Shown piece after piece: positions 43,496-54,912 of a stretch of DNA of 64,000 nucleotides. The notes below the pieces were generated by a model, which worked only from the letters and a program-made list of their open reading frames with translations, made no database searches and was not told the DNA's origin. Each line of letters begins with the position of its first letter. Within the stretch, counting starts at the first letter, position 1. Made by a program: the position numbers and the translations under genes. The DNA is from Eucommia ulmoides (taxonomy: Eukaryota > Streptophyta > Magnoliopsida > Garryales > Eucommiaceae), in contig CM028326.1 in NCBI GenBank assembly GCA_016647705.1, positions 16,307,901-16,371,900 on the forward strand. The letters run 5' to 3'.

Positions 43496-46395
43496 TTACA
43501 AAGGTGAATCTTCCCTACAAAAGTAGCATTTCAAATGATTGGCATTCCATGGGTGCTTGAGTGATACACCTTTCTCTTTTTCAAGATCGTAGGTGCTTGG
43601 ACGCGTTATCCCGGTAACCCTATATAGAACTTCCCAAGTGGGGGCTAACTTCGCGGTGCCTTGTTCTTTGGTGTCCATAGTGATTTTTCCAAGAACAAGG
43701 TCACCGATGTCAAAGGAGCGAGGGCAGACTCGTCGATCGTAGTATCTCCCTAACCTCTAGTGGTAGGCAGCTTGCCAAATCTAGGCTTGATCCCTTCGCT
43801 CTTCGAGGAGGTCAAGGCTCAGCAATAACGTTTCATTATTTTGGATTTAATCAAAGGATTTGGTATTTCAAAGAGTCTACAAGCTCATTTTCGTGGGGAT
43901 GATGGCCTCAGAGCCAAAGGCCATCGTAAAAGATGTTTCTCCGGTTGGAGTTCTTGGAGTGGTATGGTATGCCCAGTGATGAGTGGTTTATTTACCAACA
44001 AAATAAATATTTTTAGGTTCAAATATTTGTGTGTTTTCATGCATTTTTGTTAGTTTAATATGTTTTTGTGTTGTTTTATAGATTTTTGAATAAATAGGTG
44101 ACAAGGTGCAAAATACGTGAAAGTGCTGTAACTTCAAGACCATTTTTGATGATGATGCAATTTGAGTTTGGAAAATCTTAAAACATTTACGTTGTATATC
44201 TATGTCTTAGTTTTCCATAGGTTTTTGAATCACCTCAATTGGAGTTCAGACGAGAAAATTACGGCCAAAAGAAGAATCTGGTGTCGGCACTGTCTGGACC
44301 ATTGCTGCAGCGAACTTTTCCATCGCTGCAGGGATGATCCAGCAATGAGTTTACTGCCCTTTGATCGCTGTAGTGATGTCCTCCTTCGCTGCAGTGACCC
44401 GGCACCAACTGGAAATATATTTTCTTGATATTTTGCACCCCTATTGATAACCGCTCATTCCCACTCCAAGCAAGCATGTTTTTTGGAGTATATGGAGCTC
44501 CAAGAACATATCAACCAAGAAGATCAACAATTTGGAGAGGAGGAAACACTATTGGAGCAGACTTAGAGGACACATAACTGTTTATTCTTTAGATTTGGCT
44601 ATTCTCCCTTGTTTCTCTCTATCATTCTTAGCTTTGGTTGGTTGTTTTGATGATGTTTATCTCATTTTTTGTTGAAGATTTGGCTGTGACCATATGTAGA
44701 TAAACATCTATTGTCTAGAGATTAATATAGTTCATAAATACTATGTTTGTTTGAATCCGTGTTTCGTTAACGGTTTTTCATTTATATTTGATTGTGTTTA
44801 TCGTTCTTTTAATTCCATAATATGCTTGTTATGATATATTTGTTGATTTGAGAATACAGAGTTTAACACTTAGGAGAGGTAACCTCAGATTTGGACTAAG
44901 GTTTAAACACAGTGTGACGTTATAATGTTTTGGGAGATTATTAGATAGTGTGCAATCCGTGAGGTTGGGGCGAGACTCATGTGATCATTTAGATGCTATA
45001 TTGGGATATCGGTGTTGACACGAATTGCATATTCATTCACTTTACACTCGGGAGGGGTAGTGAGTGAGTTTTCGATACCTAGATTGTCAGATAGTTTGAA
45101 TACCATTAATGTAAATTAGACTAAATCAAACATGTATTAGTAAATGAAGTTAATCCCTAGATAATATACCCATAAACTTCATTATTAGTATTGTAGTTTA
45201 ATTAATTATTATTTTAGTTTAGGTTTATATTTCTATAAAAACCCTAAATTTGATTACCTAGATAAAGTTCGGTTACGATAATTACAGTACTTAGCGACAA
45301 TTTAATCCAATCTTTGTGGATACGGCAACCCTACTCATCACTATTCTATTAAAACTTGACCCGTACACTTGTGGTAAAAGTAGCGACGAATAATTTTGCT
45401 ACCACCCAGAGGACATGGTAGATGTCTTCTGCCTACCATCATTTTGACTTATCAAGTCTTGTTTTCAACCCATGCAAGACGGTCTTGTTTGTAACCTCCA
45501 CTTGGCCATTTGATTGAGCGTGGCCAGGGGAAGAAAAGTTTGTCCTGATCTCTAGCTCTGTACAGAAGGCGATAAAGAGGGAGTTATCAAACTGGGAACC
45601 AATGTCAGACACAATTTCTCTTGGGACCCCAAACTGGTATACTATGCTCTTCCATGCAAAGTCGCGAATTTTTTCCTTGGTGATTCATGCTAGTGGCTCA
45701 GCCTCGACCCACTTTGTGAAATAATCAATGGTGATGATCAAGAATTTCCTCTGCCCGGTCCCTTAGGAGAAGGGCCCGAGTAGGTCAATGCCCCACTAGG
45801 CAAAGGGCCATGGACTTGTCATCGGAACCAGCACGGTGGGAGGAGCGTAAAGGTGCAGGGCAAATCTCTGACACTTATCTCATTTCTTAACGAATTTCAT
45901 GGCATCCTCATGCATTTTGGGCCAGATATATCCTTGGTCGAGTACTTTTTTAGCGAGAGACCTGCTCTCCGAGTGGTTACTGCACAACCCTTCGTGAGTT
46001 TCGCTCAAGACATACTTAGACTCTTGAGGATGAATACATCTACAATAGGGGAATGAGAATGACTTTCGATAAAGAACTCTGTCAATGAGAATGTACCTTG
46101 CTTCCTAGTAGCGTACCCTCTTGGCCTCCGTCTGATCCCTTAGGAAGGTACCTTGCTCCAAGTACTGCTTGATTGGGTCCATCCAAGTTGGCTGATTAGG
46201 GAGTTCACGGATAGTGGTCACTGGATCTGAGGATGCAATGCTTGGGGTGTCAAGGTACTCTACAAGGATGCTCCTCTTTGGAGTCCACTCTACCGCCGAG
46301 GCTAGATTCGCTAAGGCGTCAGCGTGCCTGTTCTCTTCGCGCGGGATTTAGGACACTTAGATTTTTTCAAAATTCATCATAAGTTCTCTAACCCT
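43496..46395 (-). pseudogene. Integrase of element B, split by a solo LTR
   Basis: Minus-strand order: an ADALANLASAVE linker (46300-46395); a His/Cys zinc-binding region (45870-46030, HEGLCSNH...KK, stop, DKCQRFA); a core with GIDLLGP, DYFTKWVEAEPLA and SDIGSQFDNS (45530-45850); and QSNGQVEVTNK with the third acidic residue (45470-45500). The frame then breaks at 45405, where a solo LTR is inserted, and resumes at 43976 with TPRTPTGETSFTMAFGSEA. It ends with the C-terminal HPWNANHLKCYF block (43496-43678). The first zinc-binding cysteine codon reads TGA. The enzyme would insert cDNA; this copy is dead several times over. Confidence 0.88.
43977..45404 (+). repeat. Family A-like solo LTR in integrase, TSD CCCAG
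   Basis: TGATGAGTGGTTTATTTACC to GCTACCA, 1428 bp, flanked by perfect CCCAG (43972-43976 and 45405-45409). The second half matches family A (for example 'ttgtctagagattaatatag', 'aatccgtgaggttggggcga', 'cctagataaagttcggttac'). Palindromes here are of the TCGCTGCAGCGA type (44297-44400). It is a divergent subfamily of A. Confidence 0.92.
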
Positions 46396-47124
46396 TCACA
46401 AGTAGGCCAACATACTTGGATCATTTTTCATGTAGCCGTCGTTCACCTGGTTGACCACGAGTTGCAAGTCCACATTGAATTCCCTCACCAAACAGAGACC
46501 AGCGAGCAAAGCTTCATACTCAGCTTTATTGTTTATAGCCCAGAACCCGAGTTGAAGAATGTATTCAACAACTTCTTTATCAGGGGCTACTAGAATTATT
46601 CCCACCCCACAGCCGCTCTCATTGGATGATTCATCTATGAAGAGTTGCCATGTTGTCGGGTCGAAGTCGCATGGGTTAGAGGAAGAACTCGGGTCTCTAA
46701 GAAATGAAGGTCTCTGATGATTTACTTCCAGATCCTGCTCTTCTAGGAAGGTGAGTTTTGCGATGAAATCAACAAGGACTTGGCCTTTGATGGTCGTTCT
46801 CGATCGATATTCAATATGGAACCGTTCTAGTTGAAAGATGTACTTCATCAACCTTCCTGAGACATCAAGAGAATGCAAGATCTGCTTAAGGGGTTGGTTA
46901 GTCAAAACCATAATGGTATGCACCTGAAAATATTGCCGAAATTTTTTGGTGGCGATCAGTAAGGTATAGGCTAACTTTTCGAATCTCGAGTACTTGGTCT
47001 CAATATCCAAGAGGACCCTACTGGAGTAGTACAGTGGGTTTCGAACACCATTTTCCTCTCTCACCAGAGTTACAGTTACTGTAGTTGAGGAAGCAGAAAT
47101 GTACAATAAGAACTCTTCCCCCAC
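46396..47124 (-). pseudogene. RT-RNase H and second RNase H of element B
   Basis: An open 242-residue piece. The first part (YISASSTTVTVTLVREENGV, YYSSRVL, KYSRFEKLAYTLLIATKKFR) is the RNase H after gypsy RT. Then WQLFIDESSNESGCGVGIIL, NNKAEYEALLAGL and LQLVVNQVNDGY form a second, archaeal-type RNase H. Having both is the signature of the Tat branch. The first catalytic Asp of the second domain is present (FIDESS) and so is the Glu (AEYEAL). It ends at a stop before the integrase linker. Confidence 0.9.
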
Positions 47125-48054
47125 CTTGGGAGTGCTGAGTAGGGAAGCTGATGAGAGGTAACGTTTCAGATCATAAAATGAAGTTTCACACTCACTTGTC
47201 TAGTTAAAGTCTTTGTTCCCACAATGCACCTTAAAAAATGGTAAACACCTCTTTGAAGACTTACAGATGAACCGGTTCAGGGTTGCAAGCCTGCCGGTTA
47301 GCATTTGAATCTTCTTCTTTGAGCGGGGCGAGGACATGCTGAGTATAGTAGTGATCTGGGAAGGGTTGACATCAATTCTGCATGAAGAGACCATATAACC
47401 AAGGAACTTCCCAGTAGAGATGCCGAAGAGACACTTGGTGGGGTTGAGCTTCATCCAGTGGGTTTTCAACGTGTCAAAATATTTCTGGAGGTACACCAGG
47501 TAATCGAGAGCTCATGAGATTTTATCCAATATATCATCAATGTAAACCTCCATGGTCTTACCAATCTTCTCCTTAAACATTTTGTTGACCAACCTATGGT
47601 AGGTGGCTCCAGCATTGCACAGGCTGAAGGGCATCACCTTGTAGCAGTATATTTTCCTATCTATAATGAAGGACGTCTTGCACTTATCAGGGGGGAACAG
47701 GGGGATCTGATTGTAGCCAATATAAGCGTCCAGAAAGCTAAGGAGCTCGTGACCCGCCGTGACATCAATGATAAGATCAATCCTCAGTAGAGGAAAGAAG
47801 TCTTTGGTGAAGGCCTTGTTGAGGTCCTTAAAGTCAACGTAAAGTCTCCACTTACCTCCAGCTTTAGGGGCGAGCACAACAATGGACAACCAGTCCGGAA
47901 ATGTCACCTCCTCCAGGACACCAAACTTGATTAATTTTTTCATTTCTTCTTTGATGATTTTCTAGCGTTCGGGTTAGAACTTCCTCCTATTTTGTCTGAT
48001 TAGAGGATGGTGTAAGTCTGCGTGAAGTAGCTTTGTGAGCTCAGCCTATTGTCT
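47125..48054 (-). pseudogene. Reverse transcriptase of element B
   Basis: 47512-47943 reads the fingers and palm: KAGGKWRLYVDFKDLNKAF, FLDAYIGYNQIPL, KTSFIIDRKIYCYKVMPF, LCNAGATYHRLVNKMF and the catalytic VYIDDIL. A stop follows at 47512. The thumb/connection resumes at 47200-47496 (HWMKLNPTKCLFGISTGKFL and RLATLNRFI). Upstream to about 48000, RKFNPER-like and IIKEEMKKL residues are read across stops. The catalytic YxDD is intact as YIDD, but the frame is broken, so no full enzyme can be made. Confidence 0.9.
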
Positions 48055-48930
48055 TTAGGCGAGCTTGGCTCCTACTCTGATAGTTTTCTCTTGAAGAGTT
48101 GGGTGAATCCAAACTTTAACCAAGTCTTCATGTGGGCAGGGGCCTGGTTCCTCATCCCTAGGGTCATCAGTTGGCACCATGACTACTTCAGCATCTAGGG
48201 CCATGAGCTTAGGAGTTACCAGCTCAGACCCTTGGGGCTCAGGCCCCGCCATTGGTTGCTATTTCTTTTTCTCCAATGCCCTTCAAGCACAGGCGTGTGA
48301 TGCCTCCTGGTCACCTCTAACCTCTCAGATCCCCTGATTGGTAGGGAATTTCATGATTTGATAATACAGAGAGCAAACAACCCTGAATACTAGGACAATT
48401 AGTCTCCCCATGATAGCGTTATAAGGAGACGGTCTGTCCACAATTAAGAACTTGGCCCATAATGTCACGAACCCTGGACTTATCCCTATCATGATAGGCA
48501 ATGAGGCCCATTCAAGGGAATTGACCACTTTCCCTCTAAAACCAACTAAAGGGGACTTAGTGAGCTATAGAGCAACGACCTCTATCCCCAGCTTGTTAAA
48601 AGCCCATTTAAAGTTGATGTTAGCTAAACTTCCTCTATCGACCAAGATGAGCCACATCTTGAAATGACTAACTAGGGCAGTGATGACTAGGGCGTCATCT
48701 TGGGGCATATGTACTCCCCGGAGGTCGGCCTCACTAAAGGATATAATATTGTGCACGACAGTATCTATAGTGCTTACTTCATATGTCCCCATCCGCTTTT
48801 CGTTTGGCTTTTTGCTCATACATGTTCTTAGAAGAGAATGTTTCACCCCCCAAGCTAAGTCCACCATGGATGATGTTGATCTTACCATCCACGCGTTGTT
48901 GATCATCCCCAGCATCTGCCCTCTAGGGTT
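48055..48930 (-). pseudogene. Protease region of element B
   Basis: 48565-48915 holds ISFSEADLRGVHMPQDDALV, ITALVSHFKMWLILVDRGSL and ANINFKWAFNKLGIE, the retropepsin of Tat elements. The active-site triplet, normally D-N/S-G, reads DRG, so the catalytic Asp is present. It continues at 48325-48528 (FLIVDRPSPYNAIMGR, MKFPTNQG), with an acidic linker at 48055-48252 leading to RT. Pieces lie in separate open segments divided by stops. Confidence 0.88.
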
Positions 48931-50591
48931 GCGGACGGGGGTGGTTCCCCCATCTCCTCTGAGCTCGAGGCTCTACTAGCGGTTCTTCCTCAGCGGGAGG
49001 CTCCTAATTCCCCCTCCGGATGTAGTTCCCAAGATAACATTTTTGGATGAGGGCTTCGATTTTCTTCTTTAGCTAGAAGTAGTCCTCGATAGAGTGTCCC
49101 CGGTCCTAGTGGAACACACAGTACATGGCTATTGCCCTTCCGGTGGCTTTCCTTTCAGGGGTGGCGGAGGAGGGAAGAAATCTCATCCTGAATTCTCCGC
49201 GAAGATGATGGCCACCGAGGCCATAAGCAGGGTGAACCCTTTTTGGCGATGCCCTAGGGAAGGAAATGGTCTTCCCTCCCTAGGTAGGGGTCCCAATCTT
49301 CCTTCTACCAGTAACATTTTTAATCCTTGGTTTTGATTCGAACTTCTATTCCTTGGTTCCCTCGGCTGGTTTGCCACTTTCTACTCTCTCCTGGTTGCAG
49401 TATGGAGGTCAACACCTTAGAATCTAGTTCCACGATCTAGAGCTTGATCAAGTGTGAGAGAAGGGTTGGAGTAGAGATCGTAGGATAATCTCTGATGCTG
49501 GAGCTCGTCAACAAAGGCATTTAGCGCAACAGCATCAGGAAGGTCATCGCACATATTTGCTTCTCGATTGAAACACTCAACATAATCACCCAAAGATTCA
49601 GTGGGCTCTTACCGGAGAGTGAGGATATGAGCCACAGTCCTTGGCCTTTGCCGGGAGGGATTGAAACGAGCCAGGAATAACTGCTTAAGTTCCGTGAAGG
49701 TAGAGATGGATGTTACCCTCAAACCCTAGTCTCACGATCTTGCAGCAACTATAAGGGTTATAGAAAAGGATCTGTACCGCAAAGCTACATATTCTACCTT
49801 TATGTCTATATGAGACTTGATCATAGACAGGTGGTCAAAAGGATATGAAGTCCCATCATATGGACTCATCTGGGGTTGGGTAAAGTGCCTCTACTCTACT
49901 TATTCCAGAACCTCATCCACAAAGGGAGAATTCATCTCCGAAATAACACTCAGTCCTACCCTGTCTCCTTGCACCTCTTGGAGAAGGACTTCCATGTTTT
50001 CAAGGCGACGTTCCATAGCCTCCCCTACCCAGAATTCTCCTTGAATCCGACTGCCCGTAACTCTGGCCACAAGGTGATGGGAGAGAGGTAGTAGGAGCTA
50101 ACTTTACACTTATGTCGATCTCTGTGATCGGACCTGGCGGGTCGATGAAGAACTCAACCATTATGGGACACCAACATATCCCTTAGTGCAAATTCGCGTG
50201 GCGGGAGAGGTAGAGATCTCGGCATTGTAGGGAGGGCCCTCTCCCATCCTGGAACCTCATGATTCTGAGGCAGAGGGCGGCCCTCGGGCTCCTGGCTATT
50301 CGAAGTATCCGTGAAAACATCGCGATCTTGAGACGTCTCCTCGGGTAATGCAGGCTAGAGGGCTGGTCCACCCTGAGTAGGGGGCACTGGCAAGCGCGCG
50401 AGGAGGAGTTATACATTTGACCTCAACTCTTACATTTAGCGTTCAAGGAGATCAACCCGAGATAGCTCCACAACTCCAGAGGTTTATCCCGCAACCCCAG
50501 GTGGCAGAGTGGATGGTCCTGCCTTACCATGGAGGGGACAATTATCCTCGTTGATGGGAACTGGGGGGTGGGCGCTTGGATCTTTCGACAT
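48931..50591 (-). pseudogene. Gag of element B
   Basis: The likely start is ATG at 50591 (MSKDPSAHPPVPINEDNCP). The capsid part (49440-49720) reads GDYVECFNREANMCDDLPDA and ALNAFVDELQHQRL. A proline/asparagine-rich stretch follows (49183-49377). A knuckle-like CVFHxDRGHSIEDY with KKKIEALIQKCYLGNYIR (49020-49140) matches the Tat gag C-terminus, where '...CxYHxDxGHxTEDC' is usual. Stops and a frameshift are present. Confidence 0.8.
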
Positions 50592-50716
50592 GTCTTCTGG
50601 TTCTAATTTTTTGTGTCTATCTAACTAGACCTTGTGATTACCCAAACTCATTTGAGTAGAGAACAGTGATTAGGGGTAGGTTTTTTGCACGCTTCTCACA
50701 GACGGTGCCAAACTAT
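50592..50716 (-). other. Element B leader and primer-site block
   Basis: On the minus strand the LTR end (...CTCACCA) is followed by ATAGTTTGGCACCGTCTGTG and AGAAGC. This resembles the GGCGCCGTCTGTGGGAA block that follows the 5' LTR in many Tat-type elements. Confidence 0.65.
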
Positions 50717-51508
50717 TGGTGAGTGAAACTGGTACACACCTCAAGTATAGTGTAATCGAATGACGGGTGGGTCCTCCTACTGAGGTGGAGTCGTCGGTTG
50801 GAAATTCTTCAGGTGAAATGTGTTGGGTCCTGGTGGAGACCGACCTACTATGTCCAAAGTCCTGCTCTTCAAGGAGTGTACATGTAGAAGGCTTAAACCG
50901 GGATTCGTCCCGATGAAACCCCTCCGACGTCGTAATCAGTGCTTAGAGAGAAAAGGTACAGTAATGCGACAAGTAAACAAATGAACTCACGTATAATGTA
51001 AAGCGTATTTAAGTTTACTTCGGGCTTACATAGCCCCGATATATATAGGCGTTGGAGATGAATAGTTAGGCCTAAACACGGTTAATTAGTCGAAACCCTA
51101 TATTTAGCTAATAATCCGGGGCGTTTAGGAGATAATCGTTGGGCTTGGGCTTTTGGGCCCATTTAGTGAAGCCTGCAGGCCTTTGTTAGGCTTGTGGTGG
51201 TGAGATAGTGGAGGAGAGTGGAAATCCGTAGAGTCCTGAGGAAGAGACAAGGTGAAAGGGGGAACCGGTCGAGGTGAACAGTTGATTCCCTAAAACTGAT
51301 CGCGCAGGGCTTATCGTGGAGCTCAGAGTGGCATGTCCCTATGGGGCTCCTCGCTCCTCCGTAGATGTAAATGAGGTTCCAAGGAGGAGCCGTGGTCGGT
51401 GTATGATCCAACATGGCATTGTGGATTTCGGAATGCGTTACTATGACGACGGACACGTGACTTGGTCTCAAGTGTTGACTCAGAGGTGCCCAAAAATACC
51501 CTCATCCA
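50717..51508 (-). repeat. Element B 5' LTR
   Basis: About 792 bp, intact. It matches the three pieces of the 3' LTR in order (see 22630, 34711 and 40075). The minus TATA is probably the TATATATCGGGGC region (51035-51050). Confidence 0.85.
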
Positions 51509-51512
51509 CCCT

Positions 51513-51869
51513 AAATTAGAGTAATGTAGGAATTAAATACAAAAAATAAATAATGCTAGTGAATAATCAATCTGATCTTTCTGAGTTGTTCTGGCTTGTA
51601 GTTGAGAATGCTTGTTTGCACATCAAATTAAGAAGAGAATGGAAAAATAACATAATCCCCAAAATATGTAATCCATCATTTCTAACCTAGTTTTTCATTT
51701 TCATTGTTTTAATTTGATATTTTATTTTCTTGCATTTAAAAATCAAAACATAGAATCAAAGCTCGTTTTCGTTAAAGAAAAGAAAATAATTAGGAATTTA
51801 TAATTACAAGTCGATCCCTGTGACTTAACACTCTACTTTGACACTATACTACATCAATAATGTAGTACC
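51513..51869. other. Unassigned flank right of element B
   Basis: AT-rich, no ORF. It includes the right flank of B's target site (ACCCTAAATTAGAG). Confidence 0.4.
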
Positions 51870-52870
51870 AAATACGGGTATTATTTTTGAGCGATTAATT
51901 ATGTCGTAGTCTAAACTATCAATGACATAGGCCTTTACTTCAAAATGATCAAGGAAACAATCTAGGGTCTCGTCCTTACCTTTCCTAATCGTTAAAAGAG
52001 GCATAGAGAACTTCGACTTCTTACAACTTCGTTTGAAATGAGCTAGGAAAATTTTCTAGAAATCGACAAAGTGGGAGATGGATCTTGGTGAGAGAGTGTG
52101 GCATCAATCCCTGGCACGCACAACCAGGGTGATTGGGAAGGACATATACCCCTTATTACATTCGAGGCGCGTTAGAGATTTAGGAGCATTTTAAATATTG
52201 AGACGTGGTCAATTGGATCTGTAAATCTGTGGTAAGACGACATTTGATTAGTGGGGTAAGTGAACCTAGGATGTACTAGCTCATCCACTATTTCCTTTGT
52301 GAAGGGCAAATGAGTCAGGAAAGGCGCATTTTGGTTTGCGTTTGCTGCAAGTGCCTGGAGTCGCACTTCTATTTTCTCGAGTCAATGTTCCATAGTCAGA
52401 GCCTTCCATTTGGGAGAGAAATGAACGCGTGCTCAATGCGAAAGTGACTTAGCATGAGAGACATCCCACCGACGATAATGGGATTGCCTCCGGTAGAAAT
52501 CGGCTCTGAGGTGGATGTAGCTTTCTCGGGGTCAATCGTGGGGATTAGGTATGCTTCTACCCCCATGGACGCATGTCCTGTGTGGCAGGATGGTATACCA
52601 AGTTGGGAGCCTACCCTAACACGAGATCTAATCCCCCAAATCTTTCAACTGATGCAGGACCTACAAAATATTTACCAATTGAATCAATTTGCAATTGAGT
52701 TCTATAACCTGATTTATAATTTGCTCAAGGCTAGTCTCACTGACCACCGGTGCGAATCCAGTAAACGAGGGGTCCATAGATGCCTCTTTTGAAGGTGAAT
52801 GCTCAGATTGAGAGTTAGGGAGTAGCAAATGATCATTGCGGAATGCGGCGATCTTGGAACGAGTAAACAT
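51870..52870 (-). pseudogene. Gag fragment of a second Tat-lineage element
   Basis: A probable start at 52870 (MFTRSKIAAFRNDHLLL) leads, through stops, to FTKEIVDELVHPRFTYPT and YHRFTDPIDHVSIFKMLLN (52172-52366). These match the conserved 'PPKFKxPxxxxYNGxxDPxDHLxxFK' start of the Tat capsid. A frameshift later, GKDETLDCFLDHFEVKAYVI follows (about 51900-52010). Nothing after the capsid is found and no LTR was recognised, so it is an isolated fragment. Confidence 0.75.
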
Positions 52871-54338
52871 GAACGACGAGTTTGGCTAAGGTTATGGAGA
52901 GAGAGCACAACCTTTACTATCAATTCTCGCTGACGATTTCAACTGATAATATCCAAAATTAGGATCACACTAATTCACTGAAAAGTCCTCGTAGTCCTTA
53001 TGTTATCGCCCTGAATAAGGCTGCCCAAATTCTTACACAGGTGGTGTAGATCCTGATGAAAAACCTCCGGTGTGAGAGTAAATATTTTTAGGTAGAAATA
53101 ACTCTTGACACAATGTATGTGAATTTGAACGCACCATGTATGAGAATTTGAACGTACCTTTCTCACTTGCATTTGAAGTATCTGTAATTCTTTATTTGGC
53201 GAGAAAAGGGAGTGAGAGAGCATTTGATCATGAAACGATTTGGAGAACACGCCCATGGTGTATGCTCAGATTCTAGAAATAATCAACATGACCTCCTAAC
53301 GAACATTCTACTCGAGCCAAGCTACAGACCCACATGCCCATGGATAGAATCCATGCACGAACACTTGACCAGGACTTGACCTAGCGAAGCAAGGGTTTTG
53401 GTTCCAACAAAGGAGTTTGGGCCTTTGGACATACGTCCTCATGATTCGTATTTTGGGCTCAATGTGGTGGAAGTTCATATGCCAAGCTCATGACTAAATT
53501 TACTATTATCAGTTTGTAATATGTATTTATTATTCGAAATTTGAATATATGTTGTTATATGTATATGTTACTCGTGTAATAAGATGTTTTAAAATCGTTA
53601 AATGGCAAAACAAGAATGGTAACTATTAGGATAGAATTAAGATAACTATTAGGCAGAGATTAAGAAATCAACTGAGCATTTAAATTCAAAAAAATTATGG
53701 AAACGGATAGAATGGTGTTGACAATTCATCCTTAGGTGTGGAATTGACTCAATAAAAGTGGCTGAAATGTAGGGTGGAATAAACCACGAATTTTCTCATA
53801 ATTTTAAATATGTAAGCTCTTACAACGGTTAAACCATGTTCATATTCCGCGTGCGTACTACTAGTATGAATGGAGCTTTAGCCAAAATATGAATTTAGCA
53901 AGGGTTAATAGTGCAACTCTGGACGCTATGAATTACCACAAGATGCCGACATATCATTGACTTAAACAATGATTGATAGCGACTATTCAGAAAATTGGAG
54001 TTTACGCACGCTTTCATTTTCTTTTTCCATTCGGAAAAACTAGTCTGCTGGTATTATTTGACTGAAAGAATGAAAAAGAAATAATAATAATAATAATAAC
54101 AACAAAATAATATTTTATTTATCGTGAAAAAAATAATTTTTAAAAAAATAAAAAATAAAAAGAGAAAAAATAATTTATTTTAATATAATTTATTATTTTA
54201 TCTTCATATATTATAAAAATAAATTAAAAAAATTTATTATTAAGGGTTTAATTGAAATTTTGATTGTTTTTTTTTCAAATTTTAATAAGTTTTTATTTTT
54301 TTTATTTTTCACCCTACCAAACATACCCTAAGATAGAC

Positions 54339-54374
<36 letters not shown>

Positions 54375-54740
54375 TTTAAAATCAATTTACGCGTATCTCG
54401 ACTAATTGTTTCACATAATGATCTTAAGCGCGTATTCTTTCACATTGACTTAGTACATTCAAGATTAAATTCAAAATTAAATTCATGAAATACTGTGAAT
54501 TATAATCGAATCATAATTAACAAGAAAAACAAACATCAAACCGATTTCTTGAGTAGACTACACTTGATTCTTATTACAAACATTATCGAGATTTTGCTTG
54601 TAATAGTGAAGCACGGGTAGTCTAGTTGTTTGTATGGTTCAGCGTGGGATAATTAGAAGGTGAAGCCGTTTTTAGTGGTTTTATGTCCTTTTATTTTATC
54701 AATTGTCAATTTCAAACTTTAGCTTGTTAGGATGATCGAC
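52871..54740. other. Unassigned interval, partly AT-rich
   Basis: 52871-53500 lies upstream of the Tat gag fragment and could be its leader or LTR, but I see no primer site. 53500-54740 is AT-rich with an AAT run (54083-54104) and a TTA run (54341-54372). No gene is supported. Confidence 0.4.
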
Positions 54741-54912
54741 AAGGAAGTTTTATCTCCTCCCTAAAGGTTACATTTTGATTTTGTTGATAATTTACATAAT
54801 TTTGATATATCCAATGGTGTTAGTCCAAGGAAGTTTTATCTCCTCCCTAAAGGTTACATTTTGATTTTGTTGATAATTTACATAATTTTGATATATCCAA
54901 TGGTGTTAGTCC
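54741..54912. repeat. Perfect 86-bp tandem duplication
   Basis: 54741-54826 and 54827-54912 are identical by eye, each starting AAGGAAGTTTTATCTCC and ending GGTGTTAGTCC. It lies in AT-rich non-coding DNA. Confidence 0.95.

Larger units (their letters stand above)
22625..51512 (-). mobile_element. Tat-lineage Ty3/gypsy element B with nested insertions
   Basis: On the minus strand it holds the 5' LTR (50717-51508), primer-site block, gag, protease, RT, RNase H plus a second RNase H, and integrase. These are followed by a 3' non-coding segment, an antisense ORF and a 3' LTR broken into three pieces (40432-40075, 34792-34711, 22978-22630). The dual RNase H and antisense ORF are hallmarks of the Tat branch (Ogre/Retand relatives). 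Removing insertions A-1, A-2 and the integrase solo LTR gives an element of roughly 10-11 kb. ACCCT occurs at 22625-22629 and 51508-51512, compatible with a TSD, though the exact LTR termini are uncertain. All coding parts carry stops. Confidence 0.8.

Noticed and set aside
47596-47790. Plus-strand frames across the pol region (47596, 48452, 48680, 49094)
   Set aside because: Antisense shadows of RT, protease and gag of element B.
22625-51512. A fully certain TSD for element B
   Set aside because: ACCCT is on both flanks, but taking it requires LTR ends that are not the canonical TG...CA. I keep it as compatible only.
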